38,128 bases of DNA. Source: UBA12481 sp012523435. Lineage in GTDB: Bacteria > Bacteroidota > Bacteroidia > Bacteroidales > UBA12481. This document shows, piece after piece, positions 1 through 8,375 of the stretch. The DNA is taken from assembly GCA_028686135.1 (NCBI GenBank), contig JAQUCP010000021.1, forward strand, positions 1-38,128, written 5' to 3'. Position numbers and translations under genes: made by a program. The notes below the pieces were generated by a model, which did not search any database, had not been told where the DNA came from, and worked only from the letters and a program-made list of their open reading frames with translations. Each line of letters begins with the position of its first letter. Position 1 is the first letter of the stretch.

Positions 1-1100
1 CCCTCGTTGAGCCAGATATCCTGCCAGGAGCCGCAGGTGACGAAATCGCCAAACCACTGGTGGGCGAGCTCGTGCACCAGAAGATCATAGCCAAAGCTGC
101 CCATGAAACTCATCGTCTGATGCTCCATCCCGCCGCCCCAGTTCCACTGGGCATGACCGTAATGCTCGTCGGCAAAAGGATAGAGGCCAAAGAGCTCGTT
201 ATATATCTGAAAGGGCTTGATAATCTGTGGGATATGAGCGCGCACGCTCTCTTCCTCCTCAGGATAGACATAATTTAAGATCTCGATAGACGGGTGGCCG
301 GGCACGGGCACGTACTCCGAGAAGACACTGTAATTGGTCACGGCTACACCAATGAGGTAAGCAGCTATCGGGTGACGGTGCATCCAGATGAACGTGCTGC
401 GGTCGTCGCACAGTTGTTCCCTCAGCAGCACGCCGTTGGCGGCGGCGCGATAGCCATCGGGGGTGGTGATCACCAGCATCACCGAATCGATCTTGTCGCT
501 CAGATCCTGCCGGCACGGCCACCAGTCGCGCGCGCCGTAGGGCTGCGACAGGGTGTAGAGCACCGGCACACCATCGCCGTGGGTGCTGCTCGTGAATGAC
601 CCCATCCCGGTAGATTGCGGCGCACCGGAATAGTCCACCTGGATGGAATCAAGCCCGCCGCCGGTGAAAGCACTCGCATCGGGCTCAGTCGTACCCCCGA
701 AAGAAATCGTTAACCGATTGTTTTCATGGGTGAAATCCTCCAGCAGCTCGCCATGATAGCGCACGCCGTGAACATCCAGGCTGTCGCTCAGGTCGAACCA
801 GATCCCGTCGGAAGCCCCGCCCAGCGACTTGAAATAGGTCACCACCGATCCCGTGATGAAATGCTCGGCCGGATCGAGACTCAGGATCAGCCGGTGAAAG
901 GTGATGTCGAAATCCGTGGGCGCTGGCAATGATGCAAAAGAGTAAGACTGTGACAACAGCCGGGCCTTCAGCGCCGCGTCGGCATCCACCGCGGAGAGGG
1001 GCGACTGGCCAAATGCAGGGATGGATAGAGGTAAATATAAAGATATAAAAATCAGTACTTTAGCTGAAATCAGAAGAAGATAATGACGTTGTTTTTCCAT
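1..1100 (-). CDS. Secreted M1-family zinc aminopeptidase, 3' end missing
   Basis: Reads on the minus strand from an ATG at 1100 and is still open at base 1, so about 366 N-terminal residues are present and the C-terminal part lies outside the window. The N-terminus is a signal peptide: basic start MEKQRHY, a hydrophobic stretch, then a PAFGQS-like cleavage site. The catalytic core has the exopeptidase motif as GGMEHQT (about residues 322-328) and the zinc site HELAHQW (343-349) followed by WLNEG, which supplies the third ligand Glu. These are the gluzincin M1 hallmarks. GGMEH instead of GAMEN is a common variant in this family. It probably trims peptides in the periplasm or outside the cell. 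A good promoter lies 44 bases upstream, divergent from the UPF0306 gene. M1 family is near certain; substrate is unknown. Confidence 0.93.
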   Translation of the reverse strand, partial: MEKQRHYLLLISAKVLIFISLYLPLSIPAFGQSPLSAVDADAALKARLLSQSYSFASLPAPTDFDITFHRLILSLDPAEHFITGSVVTYFKSLGGASDGIWFDLSDSLDVHGVRYHGELLEDFTHENNRLTISFGGTTEPDASAFTGGGLDSIQVDYSGAPQSTGMGSFTSSTHGDGVPVLYTLSQPYGARDWWPCRQDLSDKIDSVMLVITTPDGYRAAANGVLLREQLCDDRSTFIWMHRHPIAAYLIGVAVTNYSVFSEYVPVPGHPSIEILNYVYPEEEESVRAHIPQIIKPFQIYNELFGLYPFADEHYGHAQWNWGGGMEHQTMSFMGSFGYDLLVHELAHQWFGDFVTCGSWQDIWLNE

Positions 1101-1143
1101 CGCGATAATTGTTCTGCATCTATATCATCAGCATGACTATCAT

Positions 1144-1176
1144 CAAAAGTACGGAATCCAGGAATGATTTAACAAA
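1144..1176 (-). promoter_or_regulatory. Bacteroidota-type promoter for the M1 peptidase
   Basis: On the minus strand a TTTG (1176-1173) is followed after 21 bases by TACTTTTG (1151-1144), a perfect match to the Bacteroidota -7 consensus TAnnTTTG with acceptable spacing. It lies 43 bases before the ATG at 1100. Assigned from pattern only. Confidence 0.6.
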
Positions 1177-1209
1177 TATTACCTTTACCGCTTTGGAATT
1201 TAAACTTGT

Positions 1210-1641
1210 ATGGACAAGCGTATCGAGCGGTTTATCAGGCAACACCACGTTTTGTCCCTGGCTACGATCGGGGCGGATGGTCACGATGGTTTTCCGGAGC
1301 TCTGGACCTCCCATGTTTTTTACGCGTATCGTGCCGAAGATCATACGCTGGTTTTCACCACTGATCTTACCACCCGCCACGGACAGGAGATGCTCGCAAA
1401 CCCCATGGTATCTGGAGGTATCGTGCTGGAAACCAAATTAGTAGGCAAAATTCGCGGACTGCAGCTCACCGGGCAGGTTCGGCAGGTGGCCGCGGGTGAA
1501 TCGCACTATCGCAAGGTTTACCTCAAGCGTTTCCCTTATGCCGTGGCTGCCAAGCTCAACCTCTGGATCCTCCAGCCTCGCTATCTCAAATTCACCGATA
1601 ATCGCCTGGGCTTCGGCCGGAAAATCGAGGAACAATTATGA
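1210..1641 (+). CDS. UPF0306 / YhbP-like pyridoxamine-phosphate-oxidase-fold protein
   Basis: 143 residues, close to the E. coli YhbP length. The N-terminal helix and strand (RFIRQHHVLSLATIGADG) match the start of the split-barrel flavin-binding fold. TTRHGQEM and the C-terminal KFTDNRLGFGRK correspond closely to YhbP (TRHAQM and KFTDNTLGFGKK as I recall them). Members are small, presumably FMN-binding cytosolic proteins with no firm reaction assigned. The ATG at 1210 is followed by a typical family N-terminus. Its stop overlaps the start of the next gene by four bases (ATGA), so the two are probably translated together. Confidence 0.8.
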   Translation: MDKRIERFIRQHHVLSLATIGADGHDGFPELWTSHVFYAYRAEDHTLVFTTDLTTRHGQEMLANPMVSGGIVLETKLVGKIRGLQLTGQVRQVAAGESHYRKVYLKRFPYAVAAKLNLWILQPRYLKFTDNRLGFGRKIEEQL

Positions 1642-2750
1642 TGGAATCTCTCCAATCACCAGATATACAGTCACATAATTGTGGTCCTTCCTCCATCCTG
1701 ATCACTGGTGCCACCGGATTGCTGGGGGCACATGTGGCGGCCTTGCTGGTGATGAAAGGGGTGTCGGTGGCGGGATTGCGGAGATCGGGCAGCCGGATGG
1801 AGGTGGTGCGGGAGATCTTTTCTTATTATTCTGATGATCCCGATGCCCTGATGCAGCGGGTGGAGTGGCGGACGGGAGATCTGACGGATCCGAAAAGCCT
1901 GACCGGTGTGCTGGAGGGGATTGTGGGGGTGGTGAACTGTGCGGCGGTGGTGTCGTTCGAGGGCAGCCGGCGGGAGGAGATCATCCGGATCAACGAGGGG
2001 ATCGTCCGAAGCCTCACCGAAGCGATCAGCAAGCAAAAGGATCGTGGTAAAAGTCCGTTTCTGGTGCATATCTCGTCAACCTCGGCATTAGGCGATGCTC
2101 CTGGTGATGACCCGGCTTTTAAAATCGATGAAGAGACCCCGCGCAATCCGATGATCAGGCATAACGGCTACTCCGAATCAAAACACCGTTCGGAGCAGCT
2201 CATCTGGCGCGCTATCCGCGATGATGGACTCCAGGCCGTGATCTTTAACCCAGGCATTATCCTCGGACCGGGGCAGTGGGATAGAGGGAGTTCGCTGCTC
2301 ATCGCCCGAGCAGCTCACGGAATGAAATTTTTCCCCTATGGCGGCACGGGGTATGTCGATGTACGCGATGTGGCCAAAGCGGTGGAGTTGATAATAAATA
2401 GCTGGTTATCAGGCGATAATAAGGATTTTGCCGGACACCGGTATGTGTTAGTTGGGGCGAACCTGCGCTACAAAGAGCTGTTTATTCGGGTGACCGATGA
2501 GCTTGGCTTGCCGAATCCGACGATCTATGCCGGGCGGTTGTTGACTGGGTTAGCGTGGCGGTTTGAGGTGCTCCGGGCGCTGTTCCTGCGTCGCCCGCCC
2601 GCGCTCACACGCGATGCCGCCCGCAGCTCGCGCCGCATCGCCTTCTATTCATCCGAGAAAATCAGTCGGGAGTTGGAATTTCAGTTCCGGCCCATCAGCG
2701 AGACCATCAGCTGGGTGTGCCGTGCTATGCAATCCCGAAAGCCTGCTTGA
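1638..2750 (+). CDS. Extended SDR family NAD(P)-dependent epimerase/dehydratase
   Basis: 370 residues. The N-terminal Rossmann motif is TGATGLLG (about 24-31), there is a conserved VNCAAVVSFEG segment, an SSTSALGD strand, and the catalytic YxxxK as YSESK (about 178-182). The arrangement resembles dihydroflavonol reductase-like or sterol-dehydrogenase-like members (NPGIILGPGQW). The substrate cannot be read from sequence. The gene starts inside the stop of the UPF0306 gene (ATGA overlap) and its 3' end overlaps the 3' end of metK by 26 bases in convergent orientation. A second in-frame ATG (1641) follows directly, and either could be used. Confidence 0.85.
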   Translation: MMESLQSPDIQSHNCGPSSILITGATGLLGAHVAALLVMKGVSVAGLRRSGSRMEVVREIFSYYSDDPDALMQRVEWRTGDLTDPKSLTGVLEGIVGVVNCAAVVSFEGSRREEIIRINEGIVRSLTEAISKQKDRGKSPFLVHISSTSALGDAPGDDPAFKIDEETPRNPMIRHNGYSESKHRSEQLIWRAIRDDGLQAVIFNPGIILGPGQWDRGSSLLIARAAHGMKFFPYGGTGYVDVRDVAKAVELIINSWLSGDNKDFAGHRYVLVGANLRYKELFIRVTDELGLPNPTIYAGRLLTGLAWRFEVLRALFLRRPPALTRDAARSSRRIAFYSSEKISRELEFQFRPISETISWVCRAMQSRKPA

Positions 2751-4047
2751 CACGATCGACATAATCCAGCTTCTCCCAGGTGAAATATTCCACCTCTTTC
2801 TCGTAAGCCGGACTGCAGTTGTTCCCACCCATGGTGACGAGCTTTTTGTAGGGCTCGCGACCGAAATGGCCGTAGGAGGCGGTGGGCTTGTAAATCGGAT
2901 TTTTTAATCCCAGGCGCTCAATAATATAATAGGGACGAAGATCGAACAGTTCCTTGATCTTTTCAGCTATCTCACTATCAGTTAGCTTGTTGGCTCCTGG
3001 TTGTGATCCCTTGGTGACTTTACAACTGCCAAAGGTATCCACGAACACCGACACCGGCTCTGCAACTCCGATAGCATAAGAGACCTGCACCAGCACCTCA
3101 TCCGCCACGCCTGCGGCGACGAGGTTTTTGGCGATATGGCGGGTAGCATACGAAGCCGACCGATCCACTTTCGATGGATCTTTACCCGAGAAGGCACCAC
3201 CACCATGCGGGGCCTTGCCGCCATAGGTGTCCACCACGATTTTCCTGCCCGTTACCCCGGAATCCCCGTGCGGTCCGCCGATGACGAACTTGCCGGTGGG
3301 GTTGACGTGCAAGATGGCTGCTGGTTGGCCCACGTTGCCGGTAAGTTCTTGAAGAAAAAGTTTGAGTAACTCACTCATCTGACCGTTAACGGTTTTGATT
3401 ACTCTGGGAATCAGGATATTGATGACATCTTTTCGGATCTGCTCGCAGTTGTTGGCAGCACTCGGACCCTCATCGTGTTGTGTGGAGATGACGATGGTGT
3501 GGATGCGCTTCAGCGAGCGGTCGTCGTTGTATTCGATGGTCACCTGCGACTTGGCATCGGGGCGGAGGTAAGTCATCAGCTGACCCTCGCGCCGGATCTC
3601 AGCCAGCTCCTGTAAAAGCTTATGCGATAGGTCGATCGATATCGGCATATAAGAATCTGTCTCGCGGCAGGCATAGCCAAACATCATCCCCTGATCACCG
3701 GCACCCTGTTCTTCGGGGAGAGCCCGGATGACTCCTTGGTGGATATCGGGAGATTGTTCATGAATAGCGGAGAGCACGCCGCAGGAGTTGGATTCAAACT
3801 GATAGGCCGATTTAGTGTAGCCAATATTAGCAATAGTCTCACGGACAGTTTGTTGCACATCGACGTACCCGTTGGTGGTCACCTCGCCGGCAACAATCAC
3901 CAAACCAGTGGTAACCATCGTCTCTACCGCTACTCTGGAATCGAGATCCTGACGGAGAAATTCATCGAGGAGAGCATCAGATATCTGGTCGGCAACCTTA
4001 TCAGGATGGCCTTCGGAAACACTTTCGGAAGTAAATAACCACGACAT
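2725..4047 (-). CDS. metK: S-adenosylmethionine synthetase
   Basis: Makes SAM from methionine and ATP in the cytosol. All family motifs are present: SESVSEGHPDKVADQISDA at the N-terminus (ATP and metal site), GAGDQGMMFGYA, FVIGGPHGDSGVTGRK, and the glycine-rich loop GGGAFSGKDPSKVDRSA. I place the start at the ATG at 4047, giving 440 residues beginning MSWLFTSESV, which is how family members normally begin. A longer frame to 4125 would add 26 residues and would start upstream of the predicted promoter -7 box. The 3' end overlaps the convergent SDR gene by 26 bases. The start is divergent from the antiterminator gene at 4206. Confidence 0.97.
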   Translation of the reverse strand: MSWLFTSESVSEGHPDKVADQISDALLDEFLRQDLDSRVAVETMVTTGLVIVAGEVTTNGYVDVQQTVRETIANIGYTKSAYQFESNSCGVLSAIHEQSPDIHQGVIRALPEEQGAGDQGMMFGYACRETDSYMPISIDLSHKLLQELAEIRREGQLMTYLRPDAKSQVTIEYNDDRSLKRIHTIVISTQHDEGPSAANNCEQIRKDVINILIPRVIKTVNGQMSELLKLFLQELTGNVGQPAAILHVNPTGKFVIGGPHGDSGVTGRKIVVDTYGGKAPHGGGAFSGKDPSKVDRSASYATRHIAKNLVAAGVADEVLVQVSYAIGVAEPVSVFVDTFGSCKVTKGSQPGANKLTDSEIAEKIKELFDLRPYYIIERLGLKNPIYKPTASYGHFGREPYKKLVTMGGNNCSPAYEKEVEYFTWEKLDYVDRVKQAFGIA

Positions 4048-4089
4048 AGTCTTAAATATTAACAGTTGGGTAATAAGTAAAAGATGGTG

Positions 4090-4120
4090 CAAAGTAAACC
4101 TATCCTTCCTGAGTAGCAAA
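4090..4120 (-). promoter_or_regulatory. metK: Probable metK promoter
   Basis: Minus-strand TTTG at 4120-4117, then 19 bases, then TTACTTTG at 4097-4090, one mismatch from TAnnTTTG. It sits about 42 bases upstream of the ATG at 4047 and lies inside the longer metK frame, which supports the shorter start. Confidence 0.5.
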
Positions 4121-4160
4121 ATCAAAAATTTCCGTATGGCGATGCTTTTTTGTAATATAG

Positions 4161-4179
4161 CGGGTAGTTTTTTTACCCG
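4161..4179 (+). promoter_or_regulatory. Inverted repeat in the antiterminator leader
   Basis: CGGGTA (4161-4166) and TACCCG (4174-4179) form a perfect 6-bp inverted repeat around a T-rich 7-base loop, 26 bases before the start of the antiterminator gene. It could be an operator or an RNA hairpin in the leader. Only the symmetry is visible; no function is shown. Confidence 0.35.
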
Positions 4180-4205
4180 TTTCGTGGCTAAATTTTAGTA
4201 ACAAC

Positions 4206-4721
4206 ATGAATAGCAGCGCATTAGACTATCATTGGTATGCGGTGTACACCTTAGGCCGTAAGGAGAAGGTAGTTTTTTCCGAGTTGGTTGAAGACGGGTA
4301 TGAGGCTTATCTGCCGCTGCGGAAAGTCAAAAAGCGCTGGTCTGATCGTACCAAGCTGATCGATGAGCCGCTGTTTCCCTCGTATGTCTTTGTCAGGGTG
4401 AGTCAGCTGGAGTATTATAAGGTATTGAGCCACAGGGCAGTATTGAAATATATCAGCTTTGGCGGTCGGCCCTGCATCATTCCGGAGCGGCAGATTGAGG
4501 CGGTGAAGCGGCTCATGGGTGAAAATCTCGATTTTGAAGTCACGAGTGATCATTTCAAGCCGGGGCAGGAGGTAGAGATTACTGCCGGGCCGATGATCGG
4601 TTGTCAGGCGGAGGTGGTTCGCCATGCTGGCAAAAAGGGTCTGTTACTGCGTGTGGGCAATATTGGTTACTCGCTGGTGGTGAATATTCCCGCCGCCTAT
4701 CTTCAATTAGTCACCACCTGA
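4206..4721 (+). CDS. UpxY/NusG-family transcription antiterminator
   Basis: 171 residues. The NusG N-terminal (NGN) domain begins WYAVYTLGRKEKVVFSEL and continues with YLPLRKVKKRWSDR, a double-strand LFPSYVFVRV and YISFGGRPCIIPE, as in UpxY/LoaP/RfaH-like paralogues. The C-terminal part (about 118-171, KPGQEVEITAGPMIG) is a KOW-type domain. Such specialised NusG proteins let RNA polymerase read through long polysaccharide operons in Bacteroidota. Here it is the first gene of a run with gmd, fcl and other sugar-nucleotide genes, 31 bases before the winged-helix gene, which fits that role. Target operon and recognition element are inferred, not shown. Confidence 0.88.
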   Translation: MNSSALDYHWYAVYTLGRKEKVVFSELVEDGYEAYLPLRKVKKRWSDRTKLIDEPLFPSYVFVRVSQLEYYKVLSHRAVLKYISFGGRPCIIPERQIEAVKRLMGENLDFEVTSDHFKPGQEVEITAGPMIGCQAEVVRHAGKKGLLLRVGNIGYSLVVNIPAAYLQLVTT

Positions 4722-4752
4722 TTGATGTTTTATTTCGCGAAAAATCAATTTC

Positions 4753-5283
4753 ATGTTAGATACTCTCATTACTTCCAAGACGCGTATTAAGTTGATCCTC
4801 AGGTTCTTCCTGAACCCTAAAAGTACAGCTTACCTACGTGGATTGGCCGAGGAGTTCGGCGAGAGCTCCAATGCCATCCGACTGGAGCTCAACCGTTTTG
4901 AGGAAGCCGGACTATTACAGTCGGAAACCCAGGGCAACAAAAAGCTCTTTAAAGCTAACACCTTGCACCCGTTGTACTGTGATATTCACAACATTGTACG
5001 TAAAGTTATTGGCATTGATCAGATTGTGGATGAGGTGGTTAAAGAGCTCGGTGAGGTACAGGAAGCCTATGTCACTGGCGATTTCGCGGTGGGGCGTGAT
5101 AGCCCGGCCATCGATATCGTCCTGGTAGGCAATCATCTGAACACTGCCTATCTCATTCGCCTCGTAGAAAAAGCCGAAAAACTCATCCATCGACGCATCA
5201 GATACCTGATACTCAGCCCCGAAGAAGCCAAACAGCTGCTCAAGGAAAACCGGAGCGTGCTGATTTGGAAAAAGACAACTTGA
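4753..5283 (+). CDS. Winged-helix regulator with degenerate nucleotidyltransferase-like domain
   Basis: 176 residues. The first 70 or so form a winged helix: helices around STAYLRGLAEEFGESSNAIRLELNRFEEAGL and a wing GNKKLFKAN. The C-terminal part (about 95-165) resembles a minimal nucleotidyltransferase (MNT) fold: YVTGDFAVGRDSP then AIDIVLVG. In active MNT proteins this reads GS...DxD. Here the Ser is Asp110 and the first Asp of the DxD pair is Ala119, leaving only Asp121, so catalysis looks unlikely. I infer a DNA-binding regulator or sensor for the polysaccharide genes. The stop codon TGA (5281-5283) falls inside an 8-bp repeat array, and the last residues (TT) are encoded by it. Confidence 0.72.
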   Translation: MLDTLITSKTRIKLILRFFLNPKSTAYLRGLAEEFGESSNAIRLELNRFEEAGLLQSETQGNKKLFKANTLHPLYCDIHNIVRKVIGIDQIVDEVVKELGEVQEAYVTGDFAVGRDSPAIDIVLVGNHLNTAYLIRLVEKAEKLIHRRIRYLILSPEEAKQLLKENRSVLIWKKTT

Positions 5284-5337
5284 CAACTCGACAACTCGAC
5301 AACTCGACAACCTGACAACTCGACAACTTGACAACCT
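5274..5337 (+). repeat. Tandem array of an 8-bp repeat, eight units
   Basis: Eight consecutive units of GACAACTC or close variants (GACAACTT, GACAACCT) fill 64 bases exactly. The array contains the stop codon of the upstream regulator (first unit) and the TTG start of the downstream permease (units seven and eight). Related arrays occur at 11965-12000 (opposite orientation) and 13964-14004. Confidence 0.95.
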
Positions 5338-7142
5338 CCTCTTTCCTCGTCCTCCTCGTCCTCGCCTTTATCCTGATATCCTTATATCTGGAGATCATCG
5401 GACCGGCGTTCACCTTTGTGGTGGGTGTGGTATTTCTTGGGATCACGGGGGTGCTGACGCCGAAGGAGATGTTGGCAGGGTTTGCTAATGAGCAGATCTT
5501 AGTGATAATCATGTTGTTACTGATAGGTGATGTGATCCGTAAAACGGCTGTGATGGAGCCGCTATTCGACCGATTGTTTCGGGGCACGAAGAGTGGCCGT
5601 GGTTTTCTGTTGAAAATGATGCTGCCCACCGCTGGCCTGTCGGCTTTCATGAATAATACGCCGTTGGTGGCGATCATGATGCCGTATATCCAGAACTGGT
5701 GCCGGCGGAACAACCTGCCGCCATCGAAATTTCTGATCCCGCTGTCGTATGCCACCATCCTTGGCGGATGTGCTACGCTGATCGGCACCAGCACCAACCT
5801 GATCATTGCCGGGATGGTTAATGATCAGCAGCAGGTGCCCGGTATGCGGCCGCTGAACATGTTTGACTTTGCCTGGGTGGGCGTGCCGATGATCGTCATC
5901 GGAATCCTGTATCTTTTCCTCTTCAGCAACCGTCTGCTGCCCGACCGGAAAGGGCTGCCCGATAGCCTGGCCGGCTATGAGCGTAACTATGTTGTGGAGG
6001 CCGAGATCCTGGAGGGAAGTAAACTTGCTGGTCAGCTCATTCGGGAGTCGGGAATACTGAAACTCAAGGAGTTAAGTTTAATGGAGGTGCGCCATCCGCT
6101 GCTTTTGCAGGTGGAAAATGGCAATGGCGGAGCCTACGACCGGATCCCCAGCACCTCGGAGAGCTATCGCCTCAAAGAGGGTGATCTGCTGATCTTCACC
6201 GGAAACACCACTGCCGTTAGCGAGCTGGTGGGCACCCACGAAGGATTAGCCCTGCATGAGGCCAGTCAACTTACCCGCCGAGGCTCACTGAAGGTGGTGG
6301 AGGTGGTGGTGAGCCATAATAGCTCCCTGGTATCCAGGACAATACACGAATGCCGCTTCCGGAGCCGCTTTGATGCCGTCGTGTTGGGAATCCATCGGAA
6401 CGGGGAGAAGATCCAGGAAAAAACGGCGGATATTAAGTTAAAACCCGGCGACGTGATCCTCCTTTTAGCTGGGCATGGTTTTCAGGCCAGGGCCGATGAG
6501 ACACGTGATTTTTATTATCTCAACCAGGTGCGGGAGATTCATAAGCCCGGACTGTTCAAGAGTTTGCTGATACTGGGCGGACTGGCCACCGTGATTATGC
6601 TGAGCATTTTTGGCGTGGTGAAGCTGCTGATGGGACTGGCGGTGCTGCTGATGCTCCTGCTGCTCACCAAGATCGCCAACCCCAAAGAGGTGGCGAAAAG
6701 TATCGATTACGACCTCGGACTGATCATTGTGATGGCCCTGGCGCTGGGCACGGCGATGTCGAAAACCGGACTGGCTCACTCCATCGCGACTGGGGTGATT
6801 GAAGCCACGCGGCCACTAGGTGTCATCGGCATCATGATCGGACTCTATGCCATCACCACGATCCTGGCCGCCTATATCACCACCAAGGCAGCTGCTGCCT
6901 TGATGTTCCCGATCGCCCTGAGCACCGCGGTGAGCCTGGGTGCTAACCCCCTGCCGTTTGTCCTGCTCACGGCCTTCGCCAGCGCGGCTACCTTCATCAC
7001 CCCACACGGCTATCAGACTAACCTGATGGTGTACGGTCCCGGGGGTTACCGCTTCCGCGACTTTTTCCGTATCGGATTGCCTATCAATTTGTTATATATG
7101 GCTGTGACCATTACCATATTATATCTGATGTATTTTATTTAA
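5328..7142 (+). CDS. SLC13-family permease with two internal TrkA-C domains
   Basis: 604 residues. The N-terminal half has membrane segments and the first SLC13/DASS signature (MNNTPLVAIMMPYIQ, then GTSTNLIIAGM). The middle (about 210-395) holds two TrkA-C (RCK-C) regulatory domains, each ending in a GDLLIFTG or GDVILLLAG strand. The C-terminal half has further membrane segments and the second signature (FITPHGYQTNLMVYGPGGY). Such proteins are sodium-coupled carriers of sulfate, dicarboxylates or similar anions in the inner membrane; the substrate is unknown. There is no ATG before residue 48 and an in-frame stop lies just upstream, so TTG at 5328, inside the 8-bp array, is the only sensible start and gives the normal N-terminal hydrophobic segment. 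It ends 13 bases before gmd. Confidence 0.87.
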   Translation: MTTSSFLVLLVLAFILISLYLEIIGPAFTFVVGVVFLGITGVLTPKEMLAGFANEQILVIIMLLLIGDVIRKTAVMEPLFDRLFRGTKSGRGFLLKMMLPTAGLSAFMNNTPLVAIMMPYIQNWCRRNNLPPSKFLIPLSYATILGGCATLIGTSTNLIIAGMVNDQQQVPGMRPLNMFDFAWVGVPMIVIGILYLFLFSNRLLPDRKGLPDSLAGYERNYVVEAEILEGSKLAGQLIRESGILKLKELSLMEVRHPLLLQVENGNGGAYDRIPSTSESYRLKEGDLLIFTGNTTAVSELVGTHEGLALHEASQLTRRGSLKVVEVVVSHNSSLVSRTIHECRFRSRFDAVVLGIHRNGEKIQEKTADIKLKPGDVILLLAGHGFQARADETRDFYYLNQVREIHKPGLFKSLLILGGLATVIMLSIFGVVKLLMGLAVLLMLLLLTKIANPKEVAKSIDYDLGLIIVMALALGTAMSKTGLAHSIATGVIEATRPLGVIGIMIGLYAITTILAAYITTKAAAALMFPIALSTAVSLGANPLPFVLLTAFASAATFITPHGYQTNLMVYGPGGYRFRDFFRIGLPINLLYMAVTITILYLMYFI

Positions 7143-7155
7143 GATAGTTAGTGAG

Positions 7156-8352
7156 ATGAAAAATGAACCAAAAAATGCCCTGATCACTGGTGTTACGGGT
7201 CAGGATGGCGCTTATCTTTCGGAGTTTTTATTAAAAAAAGGGTACACCGTTCACGGAATCAAGCGGCGCGCCTCGCTGTTCAACACCGATCGTATCGATC
7301 ATATCTATGAAGATCCGCATGTGGAGAATCAACGATTTGTTTTGCACTATGGCGACCTCACCGATAGTTTGAACCTTACCCGCATCATCCAGGAGGTGCA
7401 GCCTGATGAGATCTACAATCTCGGGGCGATGAGCCATGTGAAAGTATCCTTTGAGACGGCAGAATACACCGCGGATACTGACGGCATGGGCACGCTGAGG
7501 ATTCTGGAGGCTGTTCGGCTGCTGGGCTTGCAGGAGAAGACCCGCATCTATCAGGCATCTACTTCCGAACTCTTTGGGAAGGTTCAGGAGGTGCCCCAGA
7601 CAGAGCGCACCCCATTCTATCCCCGCTCTCCCTATGGCGTAGCCAAGCTCTATGGCTTCTGGATCACCCGGAACTACCGCGAAGCTTACAACATGCACGC
7701 CAGCAATGGCATCCTCTTCAACCACGAATCCCCCATCCGGGGCGAGACTTTCCTGCCCCGCAAAGTGACGCGCGCTGTGGCACGTATCGCCCTCGGACTG
7801 CAGGAGAGATTGTACGTGGGGAACCTGAACGCCCAGCGCGACTGGGGCCATGCGAAAGATTTTGTCAGAGCTATGTGGCTCATCCTGCAACAGGATCAAC
7901 CGGATGATTATGTCATCGCTACCGGCCAGACTACCTCCATCCGCGATTTTGTGAAGATGGCTTTCGCCGAGGTTGGTATCCAGCTGAAATTCAGTGGCGA
8001 AGGTGTCTCTGAAACCGCCTGCATCACGGATCTCGACGAGAAACGCTTCACGGAGATGGTCGGGGAACGCTACCTCAACGGCATCAAAGAACGGATGACC
8101 ACAAGCCCCAAAACCCCGGGAGAGAACTGCCAGTCGGCTGCCATCGTGGCCGTGGATTCGCGCTACTTCCGTCCTACCGAGGTGGACCTGCTGGTGGGCG
8201 ATGCTACCAAAGCCCGCGAACAGCTCGGCTGGGTACCCGAATACTCCCTCCAAGACCTGATCACCGAAATGGTCCAGTCGGACCTCCTCCTCTTTAAACG
8301 CGATGCCTACCTCCGCGAAGGAGGGTTCGAGACACTTAATTATTTTGAGTAA
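7156..8352 (+). CDS. gmd: GDP-mannose 4,6-dehydratase
   Basis: Converts GDP-D-mannose to GDP-4-keto-6-deoxymannose, the first step to GDP-L-fucose. 398 residues. The NADP-binding motif is TGVTGQDG (11-18), the arginine-rich RRAS loop follows (37-40), then AMSHVKVSFE (91-100), the active-site ASTSELFG (134-141) and YGVAK (160-164), and the C-terminal YFRPTEVDLLVGD. It is somewhat longer than the usual 350-375: about 40 residues lie between GEGVSETA (281-288) and IVAVDSRYFRP, more than I recall for homologues. Fcl follows after an assembly gap, and together they complete GDP-L-fucose synthesis. Confidence 0.96.
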   Translation: MKNEPKNALITGVTGQDGAYLSEFLLKKGYTVHGIKRRASLFNTDRIDHIYEDPHVENQRFVLHYGDLTDSLNLTRIIQEVQPDEIYNLGAMSHVKVSFETAEYTADTDGMGTLRILEAVRLLGLQEKTRIYQASTSELFGKVQEVPQTERTPFYPRSPYGVAKLYGFWITRNYREAYNMHASNGILFNHESPIRGETFLPRKVTRAVARIALGLQERLYVGNLNAQRDWGHAKDFVRAMWLILQQDQPDDYVIATGQTTSIRDFVKMAFAEVGIQLKFSGEGVSETACITDLDEKRFTEMVGERYLNGIKERMTTSPKTPGENCQSAAIVAVDSRYFRPTEVDLLVGDATKAREQLGWVPEYSLQDLITEMVQSDLLLFKRDAYLREGGFETLNYFE

Positions 8353-8375
8353 TACACGAATTATGCGAATTAGAA

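Noticed and set aside
4048..4125. Longer metK reading frame starting at 4125
   Set aside because: The extra 26 residues match no MetK N-terminus and cover a promoter -7 box; the ATG at 4047 gives the normal start.
5274..5337. CRISPR-like direct repeats
   Set aside because: Units are 8 bp and contiguous with no spacers, and no cas genes are present; this is a simple tandem repeat.
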